Shown here one piece after another: positions 38,493 to 47,107 of a stretch of 64,000 bases of DNA. Source of the stretch: Glaciecola sp. KUL10 (GTDB taxonomy: Bacteria > Pseudomonadota > Gammaproteobacteria > Enterobacterales > Alteromonadaceae); the NCBI RefSeq assembly GCF_003203515.1, contig NZ_BGNG01000002.1:62001-126000 (forward strand). The letters are read 5' to 3'. The position numbers and the translations under genes were made by a program. Position 1 is the stretch's first letter. Each line of letters begins with the position of its first letter. Below the pieces are notes generated by a model. That model was given only the letters and a program-made list of their open reading frames with translations. It had not been told where the DNA came from and searched no databases.

Positions 38493-38512
38493 ATTCTATA
38501 TGGAAATAGAAT
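38493..38512. repeat. Inverted repeat in the divergent GGDEF-EAL/cytochrome intergenic region
   Basis: ATTCTAT (38493-38499) and ATAGAAT (38506-38512) form a perfect inverted repeat around six bases, flanked on both sides by copies of TATTCCT (38484-38490 and near 38512). The surrounding 270 bases are very A/T-rich and hold the divergent promoters. An operator is plausible, though in A/T-rich DNA such repeats also arise by chance. Confidence 0.25.
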
Positions 38513-38696
38513 ATTCCTCATCAAGACAATTGGATATTAGACGAAATGAATTAAAGATTGAAATTGCCAAGTGTCAATTAACATGTTGTTATAGAAATGT
38601 TAATTAAATCGGTGCTTGAGAAAATTAAGAACAATGAAAATAATGAAGCTAACGAGTCAGCAATCCGCTAATCGCACAAAGGAACATCTACTTTGT

Positions 38697-39041
38697 TTGT
38701 CAAAGCGAATAGTATTTCTTCCTTTATTCTCGATCTCACTTTTTGCCTGTGCTGAGCCGCCATTAACTCCTGATTTAGATACTGGCAAAAAGAAGTCAGC
38801 AGTATGTGCAATGTGCCACGGAGAAGATGGTATTGCGCTTGTGCCTATTTACCCTAATTTAGCTGGACAAAAAGAAGGTTATCTAAAACTACAATTAGAA
38901 GCATTCAGAAAAGGAGAACGAGTGAATATGGCAATGAGTTCGCACGCACAAAAGCTAAGTGATCAGGACATTGCCGATTTGTCTGCTTACTACGCCAATC
39001 TTGATCCTCGAGGTGGTTCCTTTCAAAAGCAAACTAAATAA
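38697..39041 (+). CDS. Class I c-type cytochrome, probable lipoprotein
   Basis: A small monohaem cytochrome c (c553/c5-like) with the haem-binding CxxCH motif in VCAMCHGEDG, followed by PIYPNLAGQKEGYLKLQLEAF and a likely axial Met in NMAMSSHA. I chose the TTG at 38697: it gives MSKRIVFLPLFSISLFAC, a clean lipoprotein signal ending in a lipobox Cys, and AAAGGAA lies at 38678-38684. The frame is also open from a TTG at 38616 and ATGs at 38634 and 38643, which would add a long polar N-terminus unlike a signal peptide. Probably a periplasmic-side electron carrier; its partner is not evident. Confidence 0.8.
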   Translation: MSKRIVFLPLFSISLFACAEPPLTPDLDTGKKKSAVCAMCHGEDGIALVPIYPNLAGQKEGYLKLQLEAFRKGERVNMAMSSHAQKLSDQDIADLSAYYANLDPRGGSFQKQTK

Positions 39042-39153
39042 AAAGCTTTTACGTAAAAACAACTGAGTCACGTATATAAATGTCGACGACGTGTAAACGG
39101 TTGAAACCAATAAAAACGAAATAAAGCTTCTAAATTAACAAGGACGCACAAGC

Positions 39154-39816
39154 ATGTACCATATTCATCACTTAAACAGCTCACGCTCACAGCGCATCAT
39201 TTGGTTACTTGAGGCGGCAGGTGCTGAATATCAAATTCACGTATACAAGCGCGACGCCAAAACCAATTTAGCACCGCCTGAGCTCGCAAAGATACACCCT
39301 TTAGGTCGTGCTCCTGTGCTAGTTCATGAAGGAAAAACGATTGCAGAGTCTGGCGCAATTTGTGACTACATTGCTCGCCAGCATCCATCTTCAGGCTTTA
39401 TCCCACCCGAAAATAGTGATGACTTTAACGAAGTACAATTTTGGTCTCATTATTCGGAAGGTAGCTTTATGCCTTCACTCGTAACCAGCATGGTGCTTGA
39501 AAAAGCTCGTGCGAAAGCCAGCCCGTTTTTCGTTAAATTTATTGCAGATAAGATAATCGATGGGGTGATGAATGCTTATTTCGGTCGCAACATCCAACAA
39601 AACTTGTCATTTGTAGAGCAATATTTGCAAGGCAAGACTTGGCTAGTAGGTGAGCAGCTATCTTTGGCCGATTTTCAAATGAGTTTTGGTCTAGAAGCAC
39701 TGTATGATGCTGGCAAACTAGACTCTCTAGCCAACATGAAAGCCTATGTTGAACGAATAAGAGAGACCGATTCTCACAAAACAGCGATGGTAAAAATGGG
39801 CTTGGCTGGCGGTTAA
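39154..39816 (+). CDS. Glutathione S-transferase family protein
   Basis: A 220-residue glutathione S-transferase. The N-terminal thioredoxin-like domain has HHLNSSRSQRIIWLLE (Ser-type active-site region), APPELAKIHPLGRAPVLV, and the glutathione-contacting AESGAICDYI near residue 68. The C-terminal helical domain contains LVGEQLSLADFQMSF near 170. Similar proteins in gammaproteobacteria are annotated as GST with no defined substrate. AAGGA lies 7-8 bases before the ATG. It converges on recQ, 21 bases away. Confidence 0.92.
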   Translation: MYHIHHLNSSRSQRIIWLLEAAGAEYQIHVYKRDAKTNLAPPELAKIHPLGRAPVLVHEGKTIAESGAICDYIARQHPSSGFIPPENSDDFNEVQFWSHYSEGSFMPSLVTSMVLEKARAKASPFFVKFIADKIIDGVMNAYFGRNIQQNLSFVEQYLQGKTWLVGEQLSLADFQMSFGLEALYDAGKLDSLANMKAYVERIRETDSHKTAMVKMGLAGG

Positions 39817-39837
39817 CGAGCAAGCAAAGAGTGATGC

Positions 39838-41661
39838 TTAGTGTTTAGACGCTAAGTAATCTTCAATTAAATTGATAAATGCATAGCCATAGCGTTCTAA
39901 TTTCTTCTCGCCCACGCCGCTGACATTAAGCATTTCATATGTGCTAGTGGGCAGTTTACTTGCCATATCTGCCAGCGTTGCATCACTGAAGATAACAAAC
40001 GCGGGCACGTCGTCGTCTTGTGCAATGTGTTTGCGCAAGTTTTTCAATTTTGCAAACAAGGCTTTGTCGATATTTAAGTTTTCTTGCTCACTCGGTTTTG
40101 TTGATTTGACACTCAATTTAGGGACCGCTAACTGCACCACTTGTTCGCCCTTTAGCACCGCTCGTGCCGCCTCATTCAGCTTTAAAATACCTGCAGCGGT
40201 CATGTCGATTCTGATGAGTCCAAGATGAACGAGTTGTTGAATAATACTGAACCAATGACTTTCACTATGAGCCTTGCCGATACCATAGGTAGAAAGTTGC
40301 TGATATTCGTTATCAACGATGCGTTTGTTAGACGAGCCTCGCAAAACCGCAATGACCATTTTAACCGAGGTATCTAGCTTGAGCCGATAGATGCAAGACA
40401 GTACTTGTTGAGCTTTTATCGTGCCGTCGAACATCTGAGGAGGATCAAGGCAAATATCGCAGTTTCCGCAGGGCGACAAACGATAGTCGGAAAAGTAATT
40501 AAGCAGCACTAATCGCCTGCACGTTTGAGCCTCAGCAAAAGACTCCATCGCGGTAAATTTGTGCATCTCAATATCAACACGCGCATCTGGAGTATCTGTT
40601 GAAATCCACTGTTTAATGCGCGCCGAATCACGCTCGTCATAAAGCAATAGCGCTTCTGCGGGCAATCCGTCACGTCCAGCGCGTCCCGTTTCCTGATAAT
40701 AAGACTCGACGCTTCGAGGAACATCATGGTGAACAACAAAGCGTACGTTGGATTTGTTTATGCCCATGCCAAATGCTACCGTTGCCACGACCACTTGCAG
40801 ATCATCTTTCAAAAATGCACTTTGCACTTGTTCGCGTGTTTGGGTATCTCTGCCGGCATGATAAGCATCGCTTTTGATCCCTGACATTTGCAGTTTGTGG
40901 TTTAGGTCATCTACCTTTTTACGGCTACCGCAATAAACGATTCCCGCCTTTTCCTTCTGTTGCTTAACGAAAGTGAGTACTTGCTCAAAGCCTTTATACT
41001 TAGGTAACACATTGTACTTTATGTTTGGTCTATCAAAGCCGCCCTTGTATACGTAAGGATTATCCAGTTTGAGCTGTTCTTGAATGTCAGCTTGTGTGGC
41101 AACATCAGCGGTGGCCGTTAGTGCAATAAACGGCACACCTTGAAAATACTGCTTCAGCCCACCTAGGCGCATATATTCGGGTCTAAAATCATGACCCCAT
41201 TGCGATACACAGTGTGCCTCATCAATCGCGATCATTGAAATACTTACCGACGCAAGCTGTTTTAAAAACCAAGTCTGACAAAGCCTTTCTGGCGCCACAT
41301 ATAAGAGTTTAAGCAGACCGTTTTGGGCTTTTTCCAAGATTGAGTTTTGAGTATGGTTCTCTTGGCTTGAATTAAGATAGGCAGCCTCGACACCTTGGGT
41401 AATCAACTGCTGTACTTGGTCTTGCATCAATGAAATCAAAGGGGATACAACGATTGTCAGGCCAGGTAAACAAAGTGCAGGCACTTGATAACACAATGAT
41501 TTACCGCCCCCAGTAGGCAACAAAATAAGGCTATCGTTGCCCAACATCACTTGCTCGATAACCTCAGCTTGACCTGGCCTAAACTCTGGATAGCCAAATA
41601 CACTCTTGAGAACATCAAGAACTTTGTTTGAATTTGATAAAATGGGCGCGCTGCTGGTCAA
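39838..41661 (-). CDS. recQ: ATP-dependent DNA helicase RecQ
   Basis: A 3'-5' helicase of the RecF pathway, 607 residues (E. coli 609). Walker A LLPTGGGKSLCYQ near residue 48; DEAHCVSQWGHDFRPEY (motif II and aromatic loop) near 147; ETGRAGRDG (motif VI) near 325. The RQC zinc-binding cysteines are in CRRLVLLNYF and CGNCDICL (near 380-400), and a C-terminal HRDC domain begins near 530. Complete and apparently intact. Confidence 0.97.
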   Translation of the reverse strand: MTSSAPILSNSNKVLDVLKSVFGYPEFRPGQAEVIEQVMLGNDSLILLPTGGGKSLCYQVPALCLPGLTIVVSPLISLMQDQVQQLITQGVEAAYLNSSQENHTQNSILEKAQNGLLKLLYVAPERLCQTWFLKQLASVSISMIAIDEAHCVSQWGHDFRPEYMRLGGLKQYFQGVPFIALTATADVATQADIQEQLKLDNPYVYKGGFDRPNIKYNVLPKYKGFEQVLTFVKQQKEKAGIVYCGSRKKVDDLNHKLQMSGIKSDAYHAGRDTQTREQVQSAFLKDDLQVVVATVAFGMGINKSNVRFVVHHDVPRSVESYYQETGRAGRDGLPAEALLLYDERDSARIKQWISTDTPDARVDIEMHKFTAMESFAEAQTCRRLVLLNYFSDYRLSPCGNCDICLDPPQMFDGTIKAQQVLSCIYRLKLDTSVKMVIAVLRGSSNKRIVDNEYQQLSTYGIGKAHSESHWFSIIQQLVHLGLIRIDMTAAGILKLNEAARAVLKGEQVVQLAVPKLSVKSTKPSEQENLNIDKALFAKLKNLRKHIAQDDDVPAFVIFSDATLADMASKLPTSTYEMLNVSGVGEKKLERYGYAFINLIEDYLASKH

Positions 41662-41864
41662 GTTACTTCCTAATTATTGGACGCTAATTTTACTCGTTTT
41701 TTGCGCTTAGAATACAGCCCTTACTGCTAGTAATTTGTTTAGTCATTGAATTTAATACTATTATCCCTAAAGCGGCGGTTTTACTGCTTGAATATTGTAC
41801 TTTTATGCTCCACAATCCGCGGAATTCTTCCTCTTCAATTCTCTCAAAATCTCGCAAGGCTGAT

Positions 41865-42776
41865 ATGAGCGACAATAATAGTGTTAAATCCGGTGTGATA
41901 TTCGCACTTTGTGCTTATACCATGTGGGGGCTTGCGCCCATTTATTTCAAAGCACTTGCGGCTATCCCTGCGCCAGAGGTTTTAATGCACCGCGTGTTAT
42001 GGTCGGTGGTGGTTTTGATCGTGCTTATCAGCGCACTCAAACATTGGCCGAAAATAAAGGTAGCGCTCTGTTCACCTAAAATACTGTTAACACTGTTTTG
42101 TGCTGGGTTTTTACTCGCGATAAATTGGCTCCTGTTCATTTGGGCAGTTAATAATGGACACATGCTTGAATCAAGCCTCGGTTACTATATCAATCCTTTG
42201 ATTAACGTCTTTTTTGGGCGTTTGTTTTTAGGTGAAGTACTCAGGCCGGTGCAAAAGGCAGCCGTTATCATTGCATTGACAGGTGTAGCGATTCTTGTGT
42301 TCAATTTTGGTCAAGTACCTTGGATTGCACTCACCCTTGCGGTCAGTTTTAGTACTTACGGTTTGCTGAGAAAGCAAGTAAAGGTCGATTCGATACCTGG
42401 TCTGCTGATTGAAACTCTCATGATGTTGCCCGCTGCAATCATATACCTAATTTGGTTTGCTGAAGTATCAGGTGATTTTGCTACTAACACCAGCCAGCTC
42501 AATCTGTTACTGCTGGCGGCAGGTATTGTTACCACTGTGCCGCTGTTATGCTTCACGGCTGCCGCAAGACGAATCAAGTATTCAACACTTGGGTTTTTCC
42601 AATACATTGGTCCATCATTGATGTTTATCTTGGCCGTGCTCATCTACGACGAAGTATTGGATACAGCAAGGCTTATCACCTTTGGTTTTGTGTGGTTGGC
42701 TTTAGTCGTATTTTCTTATGACTCGATCAAAGCGTATCGCGCCGAAAGAAAAGCATTAAAGCCTGAGCCCGTTTAA
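41865..42776 (+). CDS. rarD: EamA-family transporter RarD
   Basis: A drug/metabolite-transporter superfamily membrane protein, 303 residues (E. coli RarD 296), with ten predicted helices in two EamA repeats. It begins SGVIFALCAYTMWGLAPIYFK, a RarD hallmark; also INPLINVFFGRLFLGE near 120. The open frame starts at 41805, but the ATG at 41865 has AAGG five bases upstream and matches the family N-terminus. The substrate of RarD is not established despite its chloramphenicol-sensitivity name. Its end overlaps the end of the convergent RND gene by 4 bases. Confidence 0.92.
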   Translation: MSDNNSVKSGVIFALCAYTMWGLAPIYFKALAAIPAPEVLMHRVLWSVVVLIVLISALKHWPKIKVALCSPKILLTLFCAGFLLAINWLLFIWAVNNGHMLESSLGYYINPLINVFFGRLFLGEVLRPVQKAAVIIALTGVAILVFNFGQVPWIALTLAVSFSTYGLLRKQVKVDSIPGLLIETLMMLPAAIIYLIWFAEVSGDFATNTSQLNLLLLAAGIVTTVPLLCFTAAARRIKYSTLGFFQYIGPSLMFILAVLIYDEVLDTARLITFGFVWLALVVFSYDSIKAYRAERKALKPEPV

Positions 42777-45700
42777 ACCTTTTGTTGTTCTGGTTCTACA
42801 TTTGGTGCTTCTTGTGCTAAGTCAATATCTTCTTCTTGTTTGTGATTAGACGCTAACACCATGTATACACTCGGCAAGACCAACAAGGTAAACACCGTCC
42901 CCACAAGCATGCCTGCAACCAATATAATACCAATACTGTTTCGAGCCTCTGCGCCTGCCCCAGTCACCAACACTAATGGGAAGTGACCCAAGACAGTGGC
43001 GGCCATCGTCATCAATACTGGCCGCAATCGTGTTTGCGCGGCTATTTGAATTGCTTGAAGCTTTTCGTGCCCCTGTTTTTGCATGTGATTGGCAAATTCA
43101 ACAATCAAGATCCCGTTCTTAGCAATTAGGCCGACTAGCGTAATAAAGCCAACTTGTGAGTATATGTTTATCGTAGTGAAATCGAGAAAGGCAAACATGA
43201 TCGCACCGCTTAATGCCAACGGCACGGAGCCGAGCAAAACCACTAATGGGTCTCTAAAACTATTAAACTGAACTGCCAGCACCAAGAAAACAAAGAAAAG
43301 CGCAACAAGTAAAACGCCTTCAAGCGTGTTGCCTTCCAGTCTGATTTGACGAGATTCACCCGCGTAATCAACATTATAGTCTTTGGGAAGGATATCAGCG
43401 GCTGCCGCCTCTAAGGCACTTAGACCTTGCTCTTTAGTCGTACCTGGAATCACTTCGCCATAAATCCTGAAAGCATTTTTTTGTTGGAACTTAGTTAACA
43501 CTCTCGGAGCTGTTTCATTGACTAAAGTGGCGATTGAGCGCACTGGCACTAAGTCGCCATTTGGCGTTCTTAGTTTTAAGTCGAGTATGGCTTCTGGATT
43601 GGCCCTGCCATCGCCATCAATCATCGGGATCACACGATACGCACGACCATCTTGGTTGTAACGATTAACAAAGTTTCCTGACAAAAATACACCGAGTTGC
43701 CTAGACACACTGCTTAAATCCATCCCCAAATCCGCAATGCGTTCGCGGTTCAATAAAAAGCGCACCTGAGGCAGATCGATTTTTAGGTCCGTTTCGGCAA
43801 ATAAGAATTTACCGCTGGCATTGGCTGCCGCGACCATTTGGTCAGCGTATACTTTCATATCTTGATAAGGGTCGGTGCTTAACACGACTAACTCGACTGA
43901 AAAATTGCCTGCGGTCGGCAGTGCAGAATCTAAAACAGGAAAGGCCTTTAAACCAGGTACACTAGAAAGCTTTGCAAATGCCTGCCAAAACATATCCTGA
44001 ACGGGTTGGCTACGTTCATTTGGATCGACAAAGTCTACCCCTGAAAAAGCCCCATTGGGATTAACGATTTGCCACATAAATTTAGCACCTTCTAACTCTT
44101 TCATTGTGTCGACTATGTCATCCATGTGCTCCATGCTGTATTGCAAAGAGGCGTTGGATGCAGACTCAACAATGACGTTGATAGAGTTTTGATCTTCTGT
44201 CGGTGCGAGTTCTTTAAGCGAAAACAAATAAAAGGGAATAGCCAGCAATGTAAAGAAAATGGCGATAGTAAGTACTTGTGCTTTTAGTTCGATTGTCTTT
44301 AATAGTACCTTGCCATATTTATCTTGAAGATAGGCAAATACCTTGTTTACTTTGCGCGTTAACCTGCCTTCTTTGCCACCCTCTGGGCTGGCGTAAGCAC
44401 TCATAATCGGAGATAGCGTAATCGCTACAAATCCTGAAATTAACACGGCGATAGCCAAAGTAAATGCGAATTCTTTAAACAATGCACCTGTCAGGCCTGA
44501 TAGCAAACCAATTGGCGCATAAACCGCTGCAAGGGTGACGGTCATGCTAATAATCGGTGATAGCAATTGGCGTGAACTCGCCAATGCTGCTTGCATACGA
44601 GTCATGCCATTTCGCATGTATCGAGCGACGTTTTCGACGACGACAATCGCGTCGTCAACCACAAGTCCAACCGACAGTACAATCGCTAAAACAGTGAGTA
44701 GGTTAAGAGTGAAACCCATCAAGGTCATGGCTGCCACCGCACCCAAAATAGAAATTGGAATGGTGACCAATGGCACAAGCGCAGTTCTAAACGAGCCCAT
44801 CATCGCAACTACGACTAGGCCCACTAAGATGACGGTTTCTGCAAGTGTGATAAATATCTCACGCAAGGCTGAACGCATGTAAATGGTGCCATCAAAACCG
44901 TCGGTTATGCTCAATCCTTTGGGTAGAGTGGGGTTTATTTCCGCAAGCTTTTCATACAGGTTATCGCCAATCTCAATTTCGTTGGCACCGGGTAATGGCC
45001 ATACAGAGATATATAAAACCGTATCTTTGTCGAGTCTGGAGCTGACTTGACCTTCTTCTTGACCAAGGCTTAATCGCGCCACGTCTTTTAGGCGGATTTG
45101 TGCGCCTTCTACTTGGCGAATAATCAAGTTTTCAAAGTCAGATACTTGGCTAAGTGATGTGTCAGTGAGCAAGCCTATGCGTTGATTATTATTTTCTGCC
45201 GCACCGACCGTCGCAATTAAGTTATTAGCACGCAATGCCGCAGAGATATCCTCTGCTGAGACATTAAATGAGGCCATTTTGTTAGGGTCTAGCCACACTC
45301 GCATGGCTGGTGAACGCCCACCTTCTAAGCCGACGCGTTGCACACCATTGATCGTTGATAAGTTCGGTACCACACGTCTGGACAGATAATCAGTCACTTC
45401 AAGACGGGACATACCCGCTTCTTCTTCGTCAAAGTTAACCGTTAGATAAAACACTGCAAAGGGACGGTCTGCTCTGACGACTTGAACTGAGGGATCTTCC
45501 GCACCCTCGGGCAGTTCAAACCTGATTTGATCAAGTCTTGATGAAAGCTCGGCCAGTGCTCGCGTCGAATCAACACCTAAACGAAGCCATACCGTTACTG
45601 TGCTCACGCCGGGCGTTGTGCTTGATTCAACATAGTCTACGCCGGGAACAGAAGCCGCTGCTCGCTCGATAGGTTCGGAGATAAAGCCCTGCACAACTTC

Positions 45701-45919
45701 TGCAGAGGCACCAACATAAGGTGTGGTAATCTGCAATGACGCGCTTTCGATGCGCGGAAACTGCAAGATTGGTAACTCAACGGCCGCTCTTAGGCCAACT
45801 AGCACAAGCGCTAATGACAAGACAATTGCCAACACAGGGCGAGTGACAAAAATATCCATAATAGAGCGTTTTGAATCACTCAAATCGACAATTTGTTCGC
45901 CAATTTTAATATTTTTCAT
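42773..45919 (-). CDS. RND-family efflux permease (hydrophobe/amphiphile type)
   Basis: Inner-membrane proton-driven efflux pump subunit, 1048 residues, AcrB/MexF-like, with twelve membrane helices in two halves and two large periplasmic loops. An extra 20-residue polar N-terminus precedes MDIFVTRPVLAIVLSLALVL. The proton-relay aspartates are in GLVVDDAIVVVENVARY near residue 405. Other landmarks are TTPGVSTVTVWLRLG, AYRVIPMIDGDGR and VGLIAKNGILIVEFA. The coding sequence appears complete. Its ATG overlaps the adaptor stop by one base. The adaptor gene upstream carries an in-frame stop, and no TolC-type gene is in the window, so the pump may be non-functional in this strain. Confidence 0.94.
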   Translation of the reverse strand: MKNIKIGEQIVDLSDSKRSIMDIFVTRPVLAIVLSLALVLVGLRAAVELPILQFPRIESASLQITTPYVGASAEVVQGFISEPIERAAASVPGVDYVESSTTPGVSTVTVWLRLGVDSTRALAELSSRLDQIRFELPEGAEDPSVQVVRADRPFAVFYLTVNFDEEEAGMSRLEVTDYLSRRVVPNLSTINGVQRVGLEGGRSPAMRVWLDPNKMASFNVSAEDISAALRANNLIATVGAAENNNQRIGLLTDTSLSQVSDFENLIIRQVEGAQIRLKDVARLSLGQEEGQVSSRLDKDTVLYISVWPLPGANEIEIGDNLYEKLAEINPTLPKGLSITDGFDGTIYMRSALREIFITLAETVILVGLVVVAMMGSFRTALVPLVTIPISILGAVAAMTLMGFTLNLLTVLAIVLSVGLVVDDAIVVVENVARYMRNGMTRMQAALASSRQLLSPIISMTVTLAAVYAPIGLLSGLTGALFKEFAFTLAIAVLISGFVAITLSPIMSAYASPEGGKEGRLTRKVNKVFAYLQDKYGKVLLKTIELKAQVLTIAIFFTLLAIPFYLFSLKELAPTEDQNSINVIVESASNASLQYSMEHMDDIVDTMKELEGAKFMWQIVNPNGAFSGVDFVDPNERSQPVQDMFWQAFAKLSSVPGLKAFPVLDSALPTAGNFSVELVVLSTDPYQDMKVYADQMVAAANASGKFLFAETDLKIDLPQVRFLLNRERIADLGMDLSSVSRQLGVFLSGNFVNRYNQDGRAYRVIPMIDGDGRANPEAILDLKLRTPNGDLVPVRSIATLVNETAPRVLTKFQQKNAFRIYGEVIPGTTKEQGLSALEAAAADILPKDYNVDYAGESRQIRLEGNTLEGVLLVALFFVFLVLAVQFNSFRDPLVVLLGSVPLALSGAIMFAFLDFTTINIYSQVGFITLVGLIAKNGILIVEFANHMQKQGHEKLQAIQIAAQTRLRPVLMTMAATVLGHFPLVLVTGAGAEARNSIGIILVAGMLVGTVFTLLVLPSVYMVLASNHKQEEDIDLAQEAPNVEPEQQKV

Positions 45920-47037
45920 TATTGGCTTACTCGTGCGGCATTAAGTGACGTATTTTCAGCGATATTGACAAGCATACCTTCGCGAAGTTTATACGAACCC
46001 ATTGTGGCAATAAGGTCTCCATAAGAAAGCCCGCTTTTCACAACAGTTTGGTTGCTTTCTTGAGTAATGGTTTCTATCGGTTTTCGAGTCGCGCGATAGC
46101 TTCCACTGTCATCTTTATTTAGAGTATAAACATAGGTACCAAATGCATCGTAGCGGATAGCAAGTGTGGGCAAGATAATGACACTTTCAACTTGCTCAAT
46201 TGGAATATCGATGCTGACCAAACTGCCTGGTTTAAAATGCACTTGCTTGTTTTGAGTCTCTTCGTCAAACCTTAGTTCTGCTCTGACCATCATATTACGG
46301 CTGGTGGTTGAGATTTCTTGTGCTAGCGCGATAACAGACGCTTCGCCTGATAGTTGGCTAGCAGATGTCACTGTGACTTGAGTGCCTTCAGATAAATAAG
46401 CATATTCTTGAGGCACTTGAAAATCTATCCATACTTCATTTGCTAAGCCATTGACTCGCGTAATCACGGTGCTGGCGGGTAAAAAACTACCGACTTCTAA
46501 ACGATGTAGACCCGCTTTGCCGCTAAACGGGGCTTTTAGTGTTTTCTTGGCGATTGTTGCTCTGAGTTCTTTTTCACGTGCTTCTGCAACTGCTAGTTGT
46601 GCTTTTGCTCTGTCGTATTGGTCTTTACTAGAGGCTCTACTTTTCAGTAATTCACCAAAGCGATTGACGTCTAAATTGGCGATTTGTATTTCAGCTTCGA
46701 TGGCTTCTAACTGAGCAAGTTCGTTGCTGATGTCTAGTTGAACAAGAATGTCGCCTTGCTCGACAATACCACCGCTTTTAAAGCCAACTTTTGTAATCAC
46801 ACCTTCTAGTTCATTGCGTATGTCGATACTGCGCGTTGGCACAACTTCACCAGTGACGTTAAGTCTAGGTTGCCATGAGTTGGGTGTAGCTTCAACGGCG
46901 TGAAGCTTTTCACTGGGTTAGGGAAATGACTCGCCAAAAGCGATAGCCGCTTTGACTTGAGTAAACTTAATAAAGCCCAAACCAGCGAACACGCTAATAC
47001 AGACTAAAACAGTGATAAACCAACGACGAAGATGCAT
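45919..47037 (-). pseudogene. RND periplasmic adaptor subunit gene with in-frame TAA
   Basis: A membrane-fusion (AcrA/MexE-like) adaptor, about 372 codons. From the ATG at 47037 the frame encodes MHLRRWFITVLVC..., a single membrane anchor, up to GESFP. Codon 40 is then TAA (46920-46918), and the same frame continues without shift as PSEKLHAVEA and the whole adaptor: biotinyl-lipoyl half near IRNELEGVITKVGFKSGG, hairpin LLKSRASSKDQYDRAK, second lipoyl half and beta-barrel. A single GAA-to-TAA change would explain it. A 307-residue open frame starts at a GTG at 46842, but would lack the anchor and export signal. It could be a true nonsense mutation or a sequencing error. Confidence 0.85.
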
Positions 47038-47107
47038 GTTTCAATAGACCTTATACTTACAGTACCGAGTAGCACTATAACTTTAGACTCTCTATAAAGA
47101 TCACATA

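Noticed and set aside
44535-44882. A 115-codon plus-strand frame inside the RND permease
   Set aside because: It lies antisense to conserved membrane helices of the permease; its Thr/Ser-rich composition is the usual shadow of hydrophobic codons.
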